From Nematostella vectensis (taxonomy: Eukaryota > Cnidaria > Anthozoa > Actiniaria > Edwardsiidae): 60,000 bases of DNA. Numbering within the stretch: the first letter of the stretch is position 1; every line of letters starts with the position of its first letter. This document shows, piece after piece, positions 52,501-57,541 of the stretch. The position numbers and the translations under genes were made by a program. The notes under the pieces are model-generated. The model searched no databases and was not told the origin of the DNA. It worked only from the letters and a program-made list of their open reading frames with translations. Where the stretch lies: the NCBI RefSeq assembly GCF_932526225.1, contig NC_064041.1, positions 3,176,699 through 3,236,698 on the forward strand, in the 5' to 3' direction.

Positions 52501-55487
52501 AAAATATCGACAACACAGCTAGGGAAGAAGACTGTATCAGTCAAAAAAGGCTATTGGACTTTCGTGTTTTGCGAAAGTAAATTTCTCTACAGCCAATCTT
52601 TTCGCCCATTCTGAAAAACAAAACCCTAAAAAAGGACACAATGACGTAATACTAGTTGTAAAACGGGAGGTCTTTTCTAGGCGTGGTTCTATCGACATCT
52701 ATACATCAGTCAGCATGATTTACGCAACCTTTTTAAACCCAATATTTAAAAAAAGATGATATGACGTAAAGATATTTCCATGGTTACCTGAAGTGCTGTC
52801 TTGTGATGAATCAAAGGACTGGGAACGAGGGTTCCTCTTCTTCCGGCGTAGGCTATTTCGCACCTTTAATCGGTCAAAAGGAAATAAGTCTTCTCTTTAC
52901 CTATTTTAGTCCAGTCAATGTTTTCATTCTTAAACTATTTTAAGCAGTATTCTAAACGACTTCTGAAGTTCTCCAAAATCTAACAAACAAATTACTGTAT
53001 CCTTGGGAAAAATATATTTTTTTCTTAATCCGTAATCTTGGATTATAGCGTCCCAAACGTTCTCTGGACTATGTTAGGTAGAACATCTGCTCTATTTTGT
53101 TGTTAATTATGAGTTTTTCATAGCGGAGCCCCTGCAGAGCCCTATAGTCATAAGTGGTGTCAAGAGATATGATGTATGATCATGGTCTATACGATAAAGT
53201 TCCCGTGGTCGGGATGAGATAGCTGTGGATTTTCCCGTGTCTGTGCCCCTCGCACGGGGAAAAATATATTGAAAAGAAGCATTCACTCGGTTGTTTTTTC
53301 CATCACTTTTAAAAACTTTGAACAGAAACTATAGGGAAACGAACTGAACAAAGACTTCCCAGAAGTAAAGGGCTACACAGATGCAAGAACAACTAGACCA
53401 TAGAAGAGCCAAGCCCCCAAATTTTTTTCAAGTGTCAAAAAGAGCCAAAAAAGGCAAAGAGAAATAAAGCAGAAATAGGTCGAAAGACGGTTAGTTCATT
53501 TCATTGTTAATGAAGTTATCCTATACTTGTGTGCTTTGTCTTGTAAACGGAAGGATAGAACTAGGGGAGGCAAAGCAACATTTTTAACCACTAATCTGTA
53601 GTTCTATGTTTCGCAGGCAATCAAAGCCAAAACATTCCTCTAATCCCAACACTCTACTCGGTCGTCTGGGAGGTACGGTGGCCCATATCTGTCACGGCAA
53701 AAAGAAATAGCTCAAAAAGAAAAGAAATAGATCATCGAGACAAGAAAAAGCTCAAGGAGAAAAGAAGTAATATAACTCACAAAAAAATACAGAATACCTG
53801 TCCGGACCTCTTGGATCTCCCCCTGACAAAAAAAAACACTAGAAAGACTTGCCTTATTCATAAAGCCATGAGTAGCAGGAGCTTGACTTCTTTGGAATGA
53901 CAACTTTGCATCAAGTTTATCGGCAAATGCAGTTTTCTCCTACAACGTAACAAATAAAAAACTATAAATAATATTCCAAAATTAAACAAAAATAACATGT
54001 CATCCTCTACCTTGAGATTCGCCAACCAGTCTGTTAGGTTTACATCGTCACCAGGGGTCAGAAGAAATTGATGGTTGTCTTTACTGTATGAAAAATCAAA
54101 TTAAGTGCTTTCTTAAAACGCAAATCTGTTGGCATACTCTGTACTTCATCATGGGGGAATTATGGTAAGAGGACATATGCTTATGTGCTGTTATTATCCA
54201 AATTTGTAATAACCAACAGGATGTAATATCACCAGGATTTGCTAGAAAAATCTATGGGATTCATTATAAATAAGTCATACATACATGTTATTCGCATATC
54301 TATCTGACTTTAGAAAAAAAATATGTAATTACATAAAAAAATAAATGAATTAATTAAGAAGAGTGGGTATAATGGCAATCCTTGTACGTGTACAAGGGCC
54401 ACTTATCCACCTTAACCAAAGGTGTATTTAGAGGAGGGCCAAAATAGGTCATTCAGGAATATTTCTATATAAATCAATTTAACAGACATTTAATAAACAT
54501 AGAAATTGACTCCCCTCCCACAACTCCTCTGCTTTATCCCTACTTCTCAATAACTATATATACCAAAAGGGGCATAGCCAGGGGGGTGGATAAATAGACA
54601 GTAAATGTAAATACAGGAGAAAATGCCTAGGAAGGGCCTTTTGGGCCCCCTCCTGTTAAAAATCCTGGCTATGCCGCTGACCTCAAATACACTTATCAAT
54701 CAGGGGCATACTAACCAAGTACGCACAATTCCACTTTTTAAGATGTCTGATTTCAGTTCAAATGTTCATATGGTAAAAGGGTTATTTGTTGATCTAGAAA
54801 AGGCATCATCTTTGTCTGATAATGTTTATATACACGACATGACCCTGAACATGCACACTTCGAGGGGATGGAGAGAGAAGATATGCAATTTCTTACAATG
54901 GCAATAAGTTCCTTGTATTCCGGACTAATTTTCCCTTTTCGAAACACAAATAATGTGAGGCCAAAAATGCGCATACCCAGATTTTCGCTTTTTAAGAAAT
55001 TTTTTTTCTTGATCATCCTTGCAGTATGTATCAGCTCAGGTAAGAAAAGCTCAAATTTCAACGACACTTTACAAAAAGTTGCATCAATTTAAAAAAAGTT
55101 GCATTTGATATTTTGTTTGATATTACTCACTAAGTACTTAGGGGAATTTCCCTCCTTATTTGATGTAAAATGAGCTTATTGGAAACGTCAGGTCATGTTT
55201 TTCTGTCATGTCTATATACACAGATGCACCAGGGGGGGGGGGGGGGGGCAGATGGTGAGGGACAGGGGGTGCAAGGTTTTTAAATGCACCTAGTGTAAAT
55301 AGTGTTACAGGAATAAATCGATTGCTTCATAGAAAACAATGTTTTAGATTTCTTTAATTGTTTCTATTACTGTTTTTATTTGTACTCTATGTCAAACAAA
55401 GGTAACCCCTCCCCCCTTGAACTCACAATCCCTCCAACCATGCCCAGCCCCCCACCCCTCCCTGGCACTTCTGCCTCTCCCCCCCCC

Positions 55488-55518
<31 letters not shown>

Positions 55519-57541
55519 CTGTACCCACTTCCTGTCCCATTACTCACCTGGTTAAGCCTATAAACACCTCAAGAGTGGAGGTACATATGTCTATTGAACT
55601 AAAAAAAAGATTGTTAGTAAAAACATACAATATCTTATCCCACATAGCAGTCTTTATTAATTAGTTATGCAATACTTTTTTAGAAAACCCTAAAAAAAAG
55701 GTGAGATCCAAATTTCTTCTCTGCTTTTTATAAGAGATTTCAGTCTCATAGGTGTCCAGGTAAAATCACCCAGGGTTTTAACCTTTAGGGATAATTTATA
55801 CTCACCTGATAGGTTTAGAAATGACGGGAGCAGATTTTTTGTACTCATAACAAAGCAAGCTTGAATCCTTAACTGCAAACCTATTCATAAAAAGCACAAA
55901 TTGTGTCAACATTGGCCATTAAATATTTTAGAACATCTTTTAATAGGCAAGGAGTATGGTTTTTAATCTTAAAACAAGAGCTAAGTATTTGATATCTTTG
56001 ATAAACACGAAGTGCTTACATACCAATAAGTACTGGCTTTGTTTTCTCTGAGTCTTCCAAGTCCTTTAAAGCAAGCAAAGGAGTCAGAACCAAATAAAAT
56101 ATAGTGTCAAACTTGCTATCAGTGAAGTTCCCGTGGCCATAGGGGTGTTCAAGTGGATGCACAAAATACGTTGAATAATGATATTCAAATCCAGTAAAAA
56201 GTTAATAAAAACAAGTGTAGCAGAAGCATAGATAAACATGAGAACAGTATTTTTTATTTATGTCAAAACGACGCCTTGTGGTGTTTGGATAACTTGACTA
56301 ACTTATTGGCAGATCCAAATAACCAAGCGATTTCTATTGTTTTAATTATTATTCCCCAAATTTAATATTCTATGATCATGTCCCAAAATTCTTTATCCCA
56401 TGATCATGTCCCCAAATTTAATATCCTATGATCATATCCCCAAATTCTATATCCCATGGTCATATACCCAAATTCTATATCCCATGATCATGTCCCCAAA
56501 TTCTTTATCCCATGATCATGTCCCCAAATTCTTCATCCCATGATCTTGTCACCAAATTCTTTATCCCATGATCATGTCCCCAAATTTTTTATCCCATGAT
56601 TATGTCCCCAAATTCTTTATCCCATGATCATGTCTCCAAATTCTATATCCCATGATCATTTCTCAAATTCTTTATCCCATGATCATGTCCCCAAATTCTT
56701 TATCCCATGATCATGTCCCCAAATTCTTTACCCCATGATCATGTCCCCAAATTTAATATCCTATAATCATATCCCCAAATTCTATATCCCATGGTCATAT
56801 CACCAAATTTTATATCCCATGATCATGTCCCCAAATTCTTTATCCCATGATCATGTCCCCAAATTCTTTATCCCATGATCATGTCCCCAAATTCTTTATC
56901 CCATGATCATGTTCCCAAATTCTTTATCCCATGATCATGTCCCCAAATTTAATATCCTATGATCATGTCCCCAAATTTAATATCCTATGATCATGTCCCC
57001 AAACTTAATATCCTATGATCATGTCCCCAAATTTAATATCCTATGATCCTTACTTCCAAATCTAAAAAAGCAAAGCAACCAACAACACCTCAATGAGTCC
57101 TGACATTATTATAATTCAAAAGTCACTAATTAAAAAGTCTGCAAAAAGATGCCCTAGTCTATTAACGTGACTGTGGTTAATGTCTACTCAAAACGTCTTC
57201 AGCATACCATAGTTATTAACATAATAAATAGAGATTTGAAAAATTATCGCCCCATAAAGGACTCACAAATATTGGACACTCCATGAAGATATCGCTTTAT
57301 AATCTAAGTATAATCACAGATCATTCCGACCCAGCAGTAAAATAAGGATTTGATCTTGCTTTTAGAATAAGACAACAAGAGGATTAACAAATTAATTTCT
57401 TTGTGTGTAAAACAATACAAAATAGACAACAAGCAATTAGTCGAATCAAAACAACAAGCAGATAAATTAGCCTAAATTGCCAGAATTACATCTCTACCTC
57501 CGTGATCCAAAGGCTGCATATAACCTTCCAAGCTCATCCAT
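16592..57541 (-). CDS. PH–coiled coil–TBC Rab-GAP–beta-propeller protein, 34-exon gene model
   Basis: The gene spans about 41 kb. I joined minus-strand exons by acceptor/donor signals and codon phase; every junction in the model agrees in phase. Predicted layout: PH-like domain (residues about 25–85), polar linker (85–560), coiled coil (562–604), pre-TBC region (605–740), TBC domain (740–985), propeller (1021–1289). The TBC domain keeps the arginine finger I-K-C-D-L-L-R (R793) and the glutamine finger Y-L-Q (Q830), so GTP hydrolysis on a Rab should be active. PH–coiled coil–TBC is the order of TBC1D2/Armus, a Rab7-type GAP of endosomes; the target Rab here is inferred only. The propeller resembles the C-terminus of JIP3/JIP4 and ARHGEF10. 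Uncertain points are the first two exons and the 3' end. A two-gene alternative is possible but would need a stop or start between exons at 23697 and 22279, and none is seen in the joined frame. Confidence 0.72.
16796..16948. repeat. 20-bp repeat near the acceptor of exon 33
   Basis: About seven units of ttacctagcaacgacacatg, starting about 20 bases from the exon. Confidence 0.93.
17315..17405 (-). CDS. Exon 32, propeller
   Basis: Acceptor tgtctcAG, donor CTG|GTAAGA. Encodes SSWVLLINSVSYEILLKVDV then SLDTDASQPL. Its 5' part is the unit of the adjacent tandem duplication. Confidence 0.75.
17406..17575. repeat. Two partial tandem copies of exon 32 with acceptor
   Basis: Units of about 84 bp repeat gtccacttttagaagaattt + cgtatgg + cagaattgataagtagcacc + caggacgacct. 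The outer copy keeps a CAG acceptor but ends in an in-frame stop; the middle one has CGG. Confidence 0.93.
17709..17886. mobile_element. MITE family B, copy 1
   Basis: Termini CAGGCCCGCAGCCAGG and CCTGGATACGGGCCTG are inverted repeats related to the copy at 29889–30069. Confidence 0.65.
18419..18552 (-). CDS. Exon 31, propeller
   Basis: Encodes SHVRIGSAPVTCVAYVSGKV then WCGCGNNVVVLDA. 'KVWCGxxNxVxVLD' is a hallmark of the JIP3/4 and ARHGEF10 propellers. Acceptor tatcgcAG, donor GCGAG|GTGAGT. Confidence 0.9.
18620..18763. repeat. About 18-bp repeat duplicating the exon 30 donor
   Basis: Six to seven units of gtataccggaagtacctgt. In sense this is (G)TACTTCCG|GTATAC, the last nine exon bases plus the donor GT. 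Confidence 0.85.
18764..18884 (-). CDS. Exon 30, propeller
   Basis: Encodes EELWSVQLRDSVIDLTHYYN then DEDDNRVYAALADGSIAVLP. 'L.DSV......RV..ALADGS.A' matches the JIP3/JIP4 propeller blade. Acceptor ctatAG, donor CCG|GTAAGT. Confidence 0.88.
18980..19050 (-). CDS. Exon 29, propeller
   Basis: Encodes VLEDGTLLVGTIAWFVHAFN then IDA, a blade-like 'DGTLLVGT...V.AFNID'. Acceptor gtgcagAG, donor CAAG|GTATTT. Confidence 0.75.
19046..19830. repeat. 64-bp minisatellite duplicating the acceptor of exon 29, about 12 units
   Basis: Each unit includes agcacctctgcacacag, which is the first five coding bases of exon 29 (GTGCT in sense) with its CAGAG acceptor, then cacgggaagtgatctatgga and a 3' filler. So about 11 decoy acceptors precede the real one. 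Confidence 0.95.
19859..19959 (-). CDS. Exon 28, propeller
   Basis: Encodes LSRPVGILCSSRGGARLYLL then DINKKEMSTLDAG; phase 1 in, 0 out. Acceptor gtttgcAG, donor GGG|GTAAGT. Confidence 0.82.
19981..21044. other. Intron sequence, no gene recognised
   Basis: AT-rich; no array or exon signals beyond the flanking exons. Confidence 0.5.
21045..21330 (-). pseudogene. LINE reverse-transcriptase fragment
   Basis: The minus strand encodes KTFYSIPHVQLLDKLSRS and, after a frame break, IPQGSVLGPLLFTLFIHDIP, the conserved GxPQGSVLGPLLFxLFINDL motif of non-LTR reverse transcriptases. Frameshifted and truncated. Confidence 0.8.
21380..21795 (+). mobile_element. LINE 3' end (CR1/L2-like) with (ATTGT)n tail
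   Basis: Starts with a coding remnant PFSRFKKKLLKKFKITSY and stop, followed by an untranslated stretch with cttcttggggtacaaataca and a tail of ATTGT pentamers. Typical 5'-truncated non-LTR insertion. Confidence 0.65.
22174..22279 (-). CDS. Exon 27, start of propeller region
   Basis: Encodes RSRVDSFTVEIPSPGKQEKL then LDQYQIVECAVATSK. Acceptor gtttatcAG, donor AAAG|GTAGAC; phase 0 in, 1 out. This is the junction joining the TBC part to the propeller. Confidence 0.75.
22410..22590 (+). repeat. Dispersed repeat, copy 2 (see 10618–10803)
   Basis: Shares gatggcctgttaaat, agattctaat and ctcttgtcggttgaggtt with 10618–10803. Confidence 0.6.
22840..23645 (+). repeat. Dispersed family C, copy 1
   Basis: Matches 31215–32120 in inverted orientation over about 0.8 kb and 50588–50915 partially. 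Carries a 73-codon frame at 23240–23461 conserved with the other full copy. Possibly a non-autonomous transposon. Confidence 0.85.
23697..23819 (-). CDS. Exon 26, post-TBC helix
   Basis: Encodes ASFDEISTFPSNADLDVMQS then KHRSDIEQRLDGMSISSRER. The 'F.E...FPS......K' string typically ends the TBC fold. Acceptor ttccAG, donor AAG|GTACGT. Confidence 0.88.
24124..24258 (-). CDS. Exon 25, end of TBC domain
   Basis: 45 codons: VLFRVAIGLLKLQQRALLQL then SGPLEIMQYMKRAARVTYDV and DRLFK. Acceptor ctttcAG, donor AAG|GTAAAA. Confidence 0.95.
25137..25389. mobile_element. pogo/Tigger-like MITE, 253 bp
   Basis: Left terminus CAGTCAAAACCCACGAGTAA and right terminus (inverted) CAGTAAAAACCCGCGAGTAA flank a non-coding interior. 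TA lies on both sides as the expected target duplication. About 20 bases from exon 24's donor. Confidence 0.75.
25412..25456 (-). CDS. Exon 24, TBC domain
   Basis: Encodes TGLRIWDCFLYEGRE, the LRIWDxFLYEG motif. Acceptor tctacAG, donor GAG|GTAATT. Confidence 0.95.
25990..26121 (-). CDS. Exon 23, TBC domain
   Basis: 44 codons: EVLKELVCEKLPALHAHFKY then YGVDLSTVTFNWLITIYLDA and VPFE, a textbook TBC segment (LPxLxxHF...VDLSxxTFNW). Acceptor attccAG, donor GAG|GTAAGG. Confidence 0.96.
26842..26879. repeat. (AT)n microsatellite
   Basis: About 18 TA dinucleotides. Confidence 0.98.
27953..28028 (-). CDS. Exon 22, TBC domain
   Basis: Encodes SLVAVVQVYLKGYFDEFLIG then AQADQ. Acceptor tccatcAG, donor CAG|GTAAGA; phase 2 in, 0 out. 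Confidence 0.93.
28040..29095. repeat. About 54-bp minisatellite, about 19 units, flush with exon 22 acceptor
   Basis: Units of gaacgaaaacaggtctcagt + gaaaccgaactattcgatac + actctttttatat. The last unit merges into the intron's pyrimidine tract about 20 bases from the exon 22 acceptor. Confidence 0.95.
29463..29521 (-). CDS. Exon 21, TBC domain
   Basis: Encodes GMNFLVGLFLLFMGEEEAF(W), matching the GMNFLAxLLLLFMxEExAFW motif. Acceptor atgcAG, donor TTTTG|GTAAGT. Confidence 0.95.
29889..30069. mobile_element. MITE family B, copy 2
   Basis: Terminal inverted repeats CAGGCCCGTACCCAGG and CCTGGGTACGGGCCTG are perfect over 16 bases. The interior has poly-C and (AC)n tracts and no coding capacity. 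A related copy is at 17709–17886. It abuts the 72-bp array. Confidence 0.8.
30076..31011. repeat. 72-bp minisatellite, 13 units, flush with exon 20 donor
   Basis: Unit starts ctgccgttgccttgtcatcg and ends gtaacactgtacatgtgcta; spacing is exactly 72 bp. It ends about 10 bases from the exon 20 donor. Since 72 = 24 codons, open frames of 360–440 codons appear on both strands; these are artefacts. Confidence 0.97.
31020..31085 (-). CDS. Exon 20, TBC domain with glutamine finger
   Basis: Encodes VKCLSRILHCFADYMPEIGY then LQ, completed by G in the next exon: P-E-I-G-Y-L-Q-G, the YxQ catalytic motif. Acceptor accgtAG, donor CAG|GTACAA. Confidence 0.93.
31174..32230. mobile_element. MITE family A, enlarged copy carrying a family C copy
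   Basis: Starts cagcggcgttgccacgattt and ends ccctggctacgcccctg, the same termini as 12215–12363. Most of the interior (about 31215–32120) is an inverted copy of dispersed family C, so either C was inserted into A or A mobilises C. Confidence 0.55.
31215..32120 (-). repeat. Dispersed family C, copy 2 (inverted)
   Basis: High similarity to 22840–23645 read on the other strand, including a 73-codon frame (31406–31627) whose predicted peptide is nearly the same as that at 23240–23461: both contain HVNCSP.FPECFAIRNGTQD and GSQAFKEWTLCFEA. Product unknown. Confidence 0.85.
32880..33055. repeat. About 66-bp repeat with 'aaccccgttaatacggacacc'-type motif
   Basis: Three to four units of cagtcgaaccccgttaatac + ggacaccgtt + aaacccataaaactg. 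The motif resembles termini of DNA-transposon-derived MITEs. Lies just downstream of exon 19's donor. Confidence 0.75.
33090..33194 (-). CDS. Exon 19, TBC domain with arginine finger
   Basis: Encodes HTIKEEMSDVERQIKCDLLR then TMPTNENFKSLDSPM. I-K-C-D-L-L-R is the IxxDxxR catalytic arginine-finger motif. Acceptor caaacAG, donor ATG|GTAAGC. Confidence 0.93.
33340..33995. repeat. About 45-bp minisatellite with CACGTG motifs
   Basis: About 15 diverged units of tctctgataggtcacctacc + atacgtcacgtgatcttac. Lies in the intron between exons 18 and 19, about 150 bp from the exon 19 acceptor. Confidence 0.93.
34106..34145 (-). CDS. Exon 18, TBC domain
   Basis: 40 bases; acceptor ctcctTAG, donor AAG|GTACAT. 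Encodes LTYEKVESLMKAK. Confidence 0.75.
34442..34541. repeat. (TAA)n microsatellite
   Basis: About 33 TAA/AAT triplets in a near-perfect run. Confidence 0.97.
35124..37060. other. Intron sequence, AT-rich, no gene recognised
   Basis: No repeat arrays or exon signals I can support. A 111-codon plus-strand frame just upstream (34788–35123) has no domain. Confidence 0.5.
37166..37367 (-). CDS. Possible compact 39-codon gene inside an intron
   Basis: TATAAAA lies at 37361–37367. An ATG at 37292 sits in AAGATGGCGGC, which also reads as a YY1-type site; the frame runs to a stop at 37173 and AATAAA follows at 37166–37171. Product: MAAKVKYKMQRGEVSKRFLM, then YKNANSTSSPIECVKKETQ; basic, no recognised domain. 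It could instead be an alternative promoter and first exon of the host gene. Spacing of TATA to ATG is about 70 bases. Confidence 0.35.
37458..37522 (-). CDS. Exon 17, start of TBC domain
   Basis: Encodes KELKTLFREGIPTSCRRAVW, matching the R-x-G-I-P...R..VW opening motif of TBC domains. Acceptor ttctAG, donor CTCAG|GTAATG. Confidence 0.92.
37783..37909 (-). CDS. Exon 16
   Basis: Acceptor gtcacAG, donor AAGGAG|GTGGGT; 42 codons, phase 2 in. Encodes WLLYYTRSPFDPLSKNNTGQ then VQFFQEYIESKKRGGNRVLY. Directly precedes the TBC core. Confidence 0.8.
37925..38335. repeat. About 30-bp minisatellite with CACGTG boxes beside exon 16
   Basis: Units of cttcacgtgacctcgtgtat + tttaatacc, about 13 copies. 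Most contain the E-box palindrome TCACGTGA or CACGTGACC. The shared core tgacctcgtgta.ta is also the coding start of exon 16. Confidence 0.93.
39395..39835. repeat. About 28-bp minisatellite related to the exon 16 edge
   Basis: Units of tgacctcatttagtatgata + cccctcgcg, about 15 copies. The last copy (near 39815) reads gtgacccgtgtagtacgaga + gcctct, very close to the start of exon 16 in inverted reading. Confidence 0.92.
41242..41324 (-). CDS. Exon 15
   Basis: Acceptor ttcctattttacgggtAG, donor GATGG|GTGAGT. Phase 0 in, 2 out. Encodes IRVFDRYMKNVSSSSKQIAA then FLTIIND. An alternative acceptor at 41307/41308 would break phase with exon 14. Confidence 0.65.
41582..42480. repeat. 51-bp minisatellite made of the 3' end of exon 14 plus its donor, about 17 units
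   Basis: On the minus strand each unit reads CTTACCCAACATTATTCAAC, then GTACTTCCAGTACGTAACCA and GTCCCATGTC. This is exon 14's coding end (LTQHYSTYFQ) and the first intron bases. One unit (near 42298) retains the complete CAGGTACGT; most have lost one G. Two unit types (gggactggt and ttgcactagt) alternate. 51 bp is 17 codons, which creates long incidental open frames. Confidence 0.96.
42453..42573 (-). CDS. Exon 14, pre-TBC D-x-Y-G-F segment
   Basis: Acceptor ttttgcAGcAG is a tandem NAGNAG site; donor TTCCAG|GTACGT. Encodes SFRDGYGFLHGSRESESVVF then HYVCRELTQHYSTYFQ; a (D)xYGF motif before the TBC domain is also present in TBC1D2 proteins. The last ten codons and donor are the seed of the adjacent 51-bp array. 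Confidence 0.75.
42636..42945. repeat. About 27-bp minisatellite, 11 units
   Basis: Units of gtttcgagtgatcagtaatg + gcaaa, diverged. Located just upstream of the acceptor of exon 14. Confidence 0.9.
42981..45280. other. Intron sequence, no gene recognised
   Basis: AT-rich. A 105-codon open frame at 44026–44343 has no recognisable domain, no splice partners and no supporting context. Confidence 0.5.
45281..45737. mobile_element. Foldback element with inverted arms of about 90 bp
   Basis: Left arm (45285–45378) contains AGGCCTCTCGCGGG, TTCGTTCAAATTG, CCGTTTAG, CCCCTTC and GATCTGATCT. The right arm (45640–45735) carries the same motifs in inverted order. Interior non-coding. Confidence 0.65.
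46399..48085 (+). CDS. Seven-helix membrane protein, PRRT3/PRRT4-like, nested in an intron
   Basis: Coding part 46436–47965, 509 residues, one coding exon. A strong acceptor (long T tract, TTTAG at 46398) lies just upstream, so a 5' UTR exon is expected. AATAAA is at 48080–48085. Residues 1–21 are a signal peptide. 25–175 are strongly charged with ETDYK/ETGYK repeats. 178–217 are a Glu-Pro repeat (TPEPES ... PEPEPEW). Seven hydrophobic helices follow at about 228–250, 263–287, 297–322, 335–359, 364–386, 409–437 and 448–471, then a basic tail. WPAHVIGFAVIFG and the last-helix GFQTAQRMLEVGM recall the membrane domain of PRRT3/PRRT4; an orphan GPCR-like protein is the alternative. It sits opposite to the large gene, inside its intron 13. 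Confidence 0.75.
48430..48500 (-). CDS. Exon 13
   Basis: Acceptor tacttAG, donor GACAG|GTATGG. Encodes YKDRIFELLREARLCNPRLP then NFD. Confidence 0.75.
48590..49010. repeat. Degenerate CT/CCCCAT-rich repeats
   Basis: Loosely repeated ccccattcctcattcccttt and ttgaacccctccc-type strings in the intron between exons 12 and 13. No gene seen. Confidence 0.5.
49163..49203 (-). CDS. Exon 12
   Basis: 41 bases, accccAG / AGG|GTAAGT, encoding DDLADWHYVEEIR; phase 1 in, 0 out. Confidence 0.7.
49262..49400. repeat. About 43-bp repeat duplicating the exon 11 donor, 4 units
   Basis: Each unit repeats tttacctttgagaggtattt, which is the last 16–18 bases of exon 11 plus its GTAAA donor, followed by gttttctgtttatattg. 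Three decoy donors lie inside the intron. Confidence 0.92.
49384..49469 (-). CDS. Exon 11, coiled coil
   Basis: Encodes IRELEVEVSRLKCEVISLIQ then GSIQIPLK, a heptad-bearing helix like the segment preceding the TBC domain in TBC1D2. Donor AAAG|GTAAAC. Confidence 0.82.
49616..50255 (-). CDS. Exon 10, large polar linker exon
   Basis: 212 codons. Acceptor ttgcattAG, donor AAAAT|GTAAGT. Ser/Asp/Glu-rich with several S-R-D/E-S motifs (ESRVIE, ESRDIS, SPERERDS), ending DLESMKEALTLQQQK as the coiled coil starts. Confidence 0.75.
50588..50915 (+). repeat. Dispersed family C, partial third copy
   Basis: Contains gtggccatggaaatggacct and tgcataccttcaagacca, matching 22840–23645 and the inverted copy at 31215–32120. 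Truncated and diverged. Confidence 0.65.
51090..51552 (-). CDS. Exon 9, large charged linker exon
   Basis: 154 codons between ttcctAG and AAAAGAG|GTAATA. Rich in Asp, Glu, Lys and Arg with loosely repeated SRHDKTKLES / GSRHGSDRVE motifs; probably disordered. An ATG with strong context (ATTACCATGG) at 51543 could serve as an internal start for a shorter isoform. Confidence 0.7.
51690..52189. repeat. 61-bp minisatellite flush with the donor of exon 8
   Basis: About eight units of gccagaggtcctatgtgtt + tgttttctcgccctataca + taaggtccctttcgatagaag. The copy next to the exon reads agaggtcctacctgtg, so the intron's first bases (GTAGGACCTCTGGC) are the start of the unit. Confidence 0.92.
52190..52356 (-). 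CDS. Exon 8, Ser-rich linker
   Basis: Acceptor tttatAG, donor ACACAG|GTAGGA. 55 codons, Ser/Thr/Gln-rich, ending QTSQTQTQ. A 61-bp minisatellite begins at the first intron base. Confidence 0.75.
52788..52863 (-). CDS. Exon 7, basic linker
   Basis: Encodes VRNSLRRKKRNPRSQSFDSS and QDSTS; phase 0 in, 1 out. The Arg/Lys cluster could be a localisation signal. Confidence 0.65.
53853..53939 (-). CDS. Exon 6, linker; GC-type donor
   Basis: Acceptor gttgtAG; the downstream boundary is AAG|GCAAGT, a rare but fully consensus GC donor. Encodes 29 residues including DKLDAKLSFQRSQAPATHG. A 25-base exon-like segment at 53798–53822 (gtcAG / AG|GTATTC) lies downstream but breaks the frame if included. Confidence 0.6.
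54011..54083 (-). CDS. Exon 5, PH-domain C-terminal helix
   Basis: Encodes FLLTPGDDVNLTDWLANLK, the conserved 'Phe-Leu-Leu ... Asp-Trp-Leu ... Leu' end of a PH domain. Acceptor catacAG, donor AAG|GTAGAG. Confidence 0.8.
54567..54680. mobile_element. MITE family A, copy 3
   Basis: Starts ggggcatagccagg and ends cctggctatgccgctg; interior has ttttgggccccctcctgtta shared with other copies. Confidence 0.65.
55479..55520. repeat. Poly-C and (AC)n tract
   Basis: A run of about 23 C followed by ACACAC; similar G runs lie at about 55231–55250. Confidence 0.95.
55806..55872 (-). CDS. Exon 4, PH-like domain
   Basis: Acceptor tttgcAG, donor ATCAG|GTGAGT. Phase 1 in, 2 out. Encodes KDSSLLCYEYKKSAPVISKPI, compatible with the FVLKDSxLxYY signature of PH domains. 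Confidence 0.7.
56024..56063 (-). CDS. Exon 3, PH-like domain
   Basis: Acceptor ctttaaAG, donor ATTG|GTATGT. Encodes DLEDSEKTKPVLI, which runs into the next exon as VLIVKDSSLLCYEY, the strand beta-3 region of a PH fold. Confidence 0.55.
56385..57055. repeat. 28-bp minisatellite, about 24 units, in intron 2
   Basis: Unit contains ATCCCATGATCATGTCCCC then aaattcttt, with TGATCA palindromes. Lies between exons 2 and 3, not flush with either. Confidence 0.95.
57267..57294 (-). CDS. Exon 2 (28-base microexon, tentative)
   Basis: Between ataaAG and TTT|GTGAGT. Phase 2 in, phase 0 out, which is exactly what is needed to bridge exon 1 (phase 2 out) and exon 3 (phase 0 in). Encodes DIFMECPIF. Confidence 0.3.
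57498..57541 (-). CDS. Exon 1 of the TBC/propeller gene (start codon)
   Basis: ATG at 57541 opens MDELGRLYAAFGSR, ending with donor AG|GTAGAG in phase 2. It is the only start-like exon upstream of the PH region. Its link to the rest depends on a weak 28-base exon. Confidence 0.4.
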
